Shown here in pieces: positions 13,841-15,596 of a stretch of DNA of 15,596 nt. The translations under genes were made by a program, and so were the position numbers. Positions within the stretch are counted from its first letter, which is position 1; each line of letters starts with the position of its first letter. Location: assembly GCA_023434205.1 (NCBI GenBank), contig JAEYTB010000013.1:1-15596 (forward strand), given 5' to 3'. The notes under the pieces were generated by a model. The model was not told where the DNA came from, made no database searches, and saw only the letters and a list, made by a program, of their open reading frames with translations. This stretch comes from Planctomycetota bacterium (GTDB lineage Bacteria; Planctomycetota; Phycisphaerae; Phycisphaerales; UBA1924).

Positions 13841-14719
13841 ATGCCACGCATCACCCGCGCCGCCCTCATCCAGGCCAGCAACCCCCTCTCCGACACCACC
13901 GACCTCGCCAAGATCAAGGCCGCGATGATCGAGAAGCACCTCGCCCTCATCGCCAAGGCAGCCGACAGCGGCGCCCAGATCACCTGCCTCCAGGAGATCT
14001 TCTACGGCCCCTACTTCTGCGCCGAGCAGCACGTCAAGTGGTACCAGACCGCCGAGCGCATCCCCGACGGCCCCACCATCAGGCTCATGATGGAGCGCGC
14101 CAAGAAGCACTCCATGGCCCTGGTCGTCCCCATCTACGAGGAAGACTCCAAGGTCTCCAACACCTACTACAACACCGCCGCGGTCATCTCGCACACCGGC
14201 GAGTACCTCGGCAAGTACCGCAAGCACCACATCCCCCACTGCCACCCCGGCTTCTGGGAAAAGTTCTACTTCACCCCGGGCAACGGCGGCTACCCCGTCT
14301 TTAAGACCCCCTTCGGCAAGATCGGCGTCTACATCTGCTACGACCGCCACTTCCCCGAGGGTGCCCGCGAGCTCGGCCTCAACGGCGCCGAGATCGTCTT
14401 CAACCCCTCTGCCACCGTCGCCGGCCTCTCCGAGTACCTCTGGAAGCTCGAGCAGCCAGCCCACGCCGTCGCCAACCAGTACTTCGTCGGCGCCATCAAC
14501 CGCGTCGGCACCGAGGCCCCCTGGAACATCGGGGAGTTCTACGGCCAGTCCTACTTCTGCAACCCCCGCGGCCAGATCATCACCCAGGCCTCCCGCTCCA
14601 ACGACGAAGTCGTCACCGCCGACCTCGACCTCGACATGATCCAGGATGTCCGCAACGTCTGGCAGTTCTACCGCGACCGCCGGCCCGAGAGCTACACCCA
14701 GATCGCCGCCCCGCGCTGA
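13841..14719 (+). CDS. nitrilase-superfamily amidohydrolase, beta-ureidopropionase / N-carbamoylputrescine amidase-like
   Basis: A 292-residue cytoplasmic C-N hydrolase with the Glu-Lys-Cys triad: Glu52 in CLQEIFYGPYF, Lys128 in YRKHHIP and Cys166 in YICYDRHFPEGAR. The blocks IVFNPSATVAGLSEYLW, HAVANQYFVGAINRVGTE and FYGQSYFCNPRG resemble beta-ureidopropionase (beta-alanine synthase, the last step of reductive pyrimidine breakdown) more than other branches from memory. N-carbamoylputrescine amidase (AguB, polyamine synthesis) is the main alternative. Neither dihydropyrimidinase nor agmatine deiminase is encoded nearby to decide. It is divergent from the APC permease, which might import a substrate (inference). 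The ATG at 13841 fits the family N-terminus, although no Shine-Dalgarno precedes it. All catalytic residues are intact. Confidence 0.9.
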   Translation: MPRITRAALIQASNPLSDTTDLAKIKAAMIEKHLALIAKAADSGAQITCLQEIFYGPYFCAEQHVKWYQTAERIPDGPTIRLMMERAKKHSMALVVPIYEEDSKVSNTYYNTAAVISHTGEYLGKYRKHHIPHCHPGFWEKFYFTPGNGGYPVFKTPFGKIGVYICYDRHFPEGARELGLNGAEIVFNPSATVAGLSEYLWKLEQPAHAVANQYFVGAINRVGTEAPWNIGEFYGQSYFCNPRGQIITQASRSNDEVVTADLDLDMIQDVRNVWQFYRDRRPESYTQIAAPR

Positions 14720-14728
14720 GCCCTCAGC
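14715..14728. terminator. palindrome holding both stop codons of the convergent amidase and VTT genes
   Basis: GCTGAG-CC-CTCAGC is a 6-bp inverted repeat. The plus-strand TGA (14717-14719) and the minus-strand TGA (read from TCA, 14724-14726) lie symmetrically in its two arms, four bases apart. It could form a very short two-way hairpin, but without U-runs termination is unproven. Confidence 0.3.
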
Positions 14729-15509
14729 ACCCAGTCGCCTTCTTCAGCGCCCGGTTCGCGATCACCGTCAGCACCACCAGCGACAGCACCCCCGCCGCGA
14801 TCCCCGCCGCCGCCATCCACCGCGGCGTCGCCTCGTTCAGGTCCGCCTGCGACGTCAGCGTGTCCAGGTGCGCCCCGATCCACACCGCCGCCGCCGTCCG
14901 CGGCGTCATCCCGATCAGCGTCCCCAGCCACAAGGGCCCCCGCGGCACCTGCACCGACGCCAGCAGCAGGTTCGTCAGCGCAAAGGGCGAGTTCGGCGGC
15001 ACCCGGATCAGCGCCACCATCCCCGTCGTCCGCCAGAACCCCGACGCCCCCGCCGCACGGTCCCGCACCAGCGCGTTGCGAACCGCGAGCCACCGCGGCT
15101 TCTCCGCGATCATCCCCATCACCCGGTCGCCGGTCGCCCGCCGCGCGATCTCCGTGCCCAGCGCCGCCCCCAGCGTGAACGCGATCAGCGCCGCGGGAAG
15201 CCCGAGCGCCACGCCGAACGCAAACCCGCCCAGCACCGCCTGCGCGTACGTCGGCAGCAGCGCCAGCCCCGCCAGCACCGCGAACGCCACCGTGTAGAGC
15301 GCCAGCCCGGGCAGCCCGTGCTCCCGCAGCCACCCGCTCACCACCCCCATGAACGCGAACAGCGCGATGCCGCAGAGCGGCGGGAACGCCGTCGCGATCA
15401 GCGCGAGCGGCCCCGCCGGCCCCAGCCGCTTCACAAAACGCACGAACCTGGAACTGTTCGACCCGGCGCTCACGCCGCTGAGGTTAGCGGCGCTGGGCGG
15501 CTCCCGCAC
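14724..15509 (-). CDS. TVP38/TMEM64 (VTT domain) family membrane protein
   Basis: A 261-residue polytopic inner-membrane protein. Hydrophobic segments lie near 35-57, 66-88, 91-115, 163-185, 196-212 and 231-252. The VTT/DedA-like hallmarks are the Gly-Phe-rich block TYAQAVLGGFAFGVALG (87-103) running into LGAALGTEIARR, and the re-entrant-loop motif LIRVPPNSPFALTN (167-180). Relatives are linked to lipid scrambling or membrane-potential maintenance in bacteria; the precise role here is unknown. The start is a GTG at 15509 with a G-rich stretch (15518-15523) eight bases upstream; the next upstream ATG ends at once in the TAG at 15511. A later GTG at 15473 is possible. The stop lies four bases from that of the convergent amidase. 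Confidence 0.87.
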   Translation of the reverse strand: MREPPSAANLSGVSAGSNSSRFVRFVKRLGPAGPLALIATAFPPLCGIALFAFMGVVSGWLREHGLPGLALYTVAFAVLAGLALLPTYAQAVLGGFAFGVALGLPAALIAFTLGAALGTEIARRATGDRVMGMIAEKPRWLAVRNALVRDRAAGASGFWRTTGMVALIRVPPNSPFALTNLLLASVQVPRGPLWLGTLIGMTPRTAAAVWIGAHLDTLTSQADLNEATPRWMAAAGIAAGVLSLVVLTVIANRALKKATGC

Positions 15510-15510
15510 G

Positions 15511-15596
15511 CTACTTGCCCCCCATCAAGACCCGCCGGCTGGCGTCCCCCGCCCCCCCCCGGCTCTCCCCCGCGAGGCAGCCCGCGCCGATGGTGA
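15511..15596 (-). CDS. possible C-terminal fragment of an upstream gene (cut by window edge)
   Basis: On the minus strand the frame ending in TAG at 15511-15513 is open to the window edge for 27 codons (beginning TIGAGCLAGES, ending ASRRVLMGGK). It would end one base before the GTG of the VTT gene and would supply that gene's G-rich ribosome-binding site, a layout typical of coupled operon genes. No family can be named from so short a piece, and it crosses a run of nine C (15552-15560), where a base-count error would shift the frame. Confidence 0.35.
   Translation of the reverse strand, partial: TIGAGCLAGESRGGAGDASRRVLMGGK

Noticed and set aside
11943..13928. 661-codon plus-strand open frame opposite the permease
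   Set aside because: Extreme Arg/His/Pro composition and antisense to clear membrane helices; not a gene.

Overview
This is a GC-rich, gene-dense stretch of bacterial chromosome in which almost every gene lies on the minus strand. Three things point to a planctomycete, probably of the Phycisphaerae: an ECF-like sigma factor of the TIGR02999 type overlapping a Ser/Thr kinase-TPR gene; a C-terminal Asp/Gly-rich 'DFDGDGDSGTDADIESFF' tail of the kind found on secreted proteins of that group; and a Cys-poor L32 in front of plsX-fabH. This placement is inferred from gene content, because no marker gene was compared.

Region 1 (1-4693, minus strand). A recognisable sigma70-type promoter precedes rpmF-plsX-fabH, the classic ribosome/lipid cluster. 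The same strand continues, with short gaps or overlaps, into a CUT1-type sugar ABC ATPase, an alpha/beta hydrolase with a GTG start set by a perfect AGGAGG, and the first 34 codons of an MFS transporter cut by the window edge.

Region 2 (4712-5732). A plus-strand tRNA-Lys(CUU) is followed by a damaged locus. It holds the C-terminal half of a GT4 glycosyltransferase (minus strand), cut at about 5545. Against the cut lies the frameshifted last ~45 codons of an unrelated secreted-protein C-terminal cassette (plus strand). This is the clearest sign of rearrangement in the window.

Region 3 (5733-9626, minus strand). A sigma factor and a membrane-anchored Ser/Thr kinase overlap by ATGA. The kinase has nine uninterrupted 42-residue TPR-like repeats. 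A single-domain bacterial globin follows downstream.

Region 4 (9724-11673, minus strand). After a pair of GC-rich hairpins come a secreted protein of unknown function with a DUF1559-like internal motif, and a DUF2062 membrane protein.

Region 5 (11820-15596). An APC permease fused to a degenerate universal-stress-protein domain is divergent from a beta-ureidopropionase-like nitrilase-superfamily amidase across an 89-bp gap holding a dyad. The amidase converges on a TVP38/TMEM64 (VTT) membrane protein, and one small palindrome holds both stop codons. The window ends in what may be the last 28 codons of another minus-strand gene.

No intergenic stretch exceeds 300 bp. The gaps 10973-11133 and 11674-11733 hold nothing I can name beyond the ribosome-binding sites listed. 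I see no CRISPR array, insertion sequence or phage gene. Most of the window is conventional; the points worth a second look are the glycosyltransferase/cassette junction, the perfect 42-residue repeat register, the permease-USP fusion and the unassigned secreted protein.
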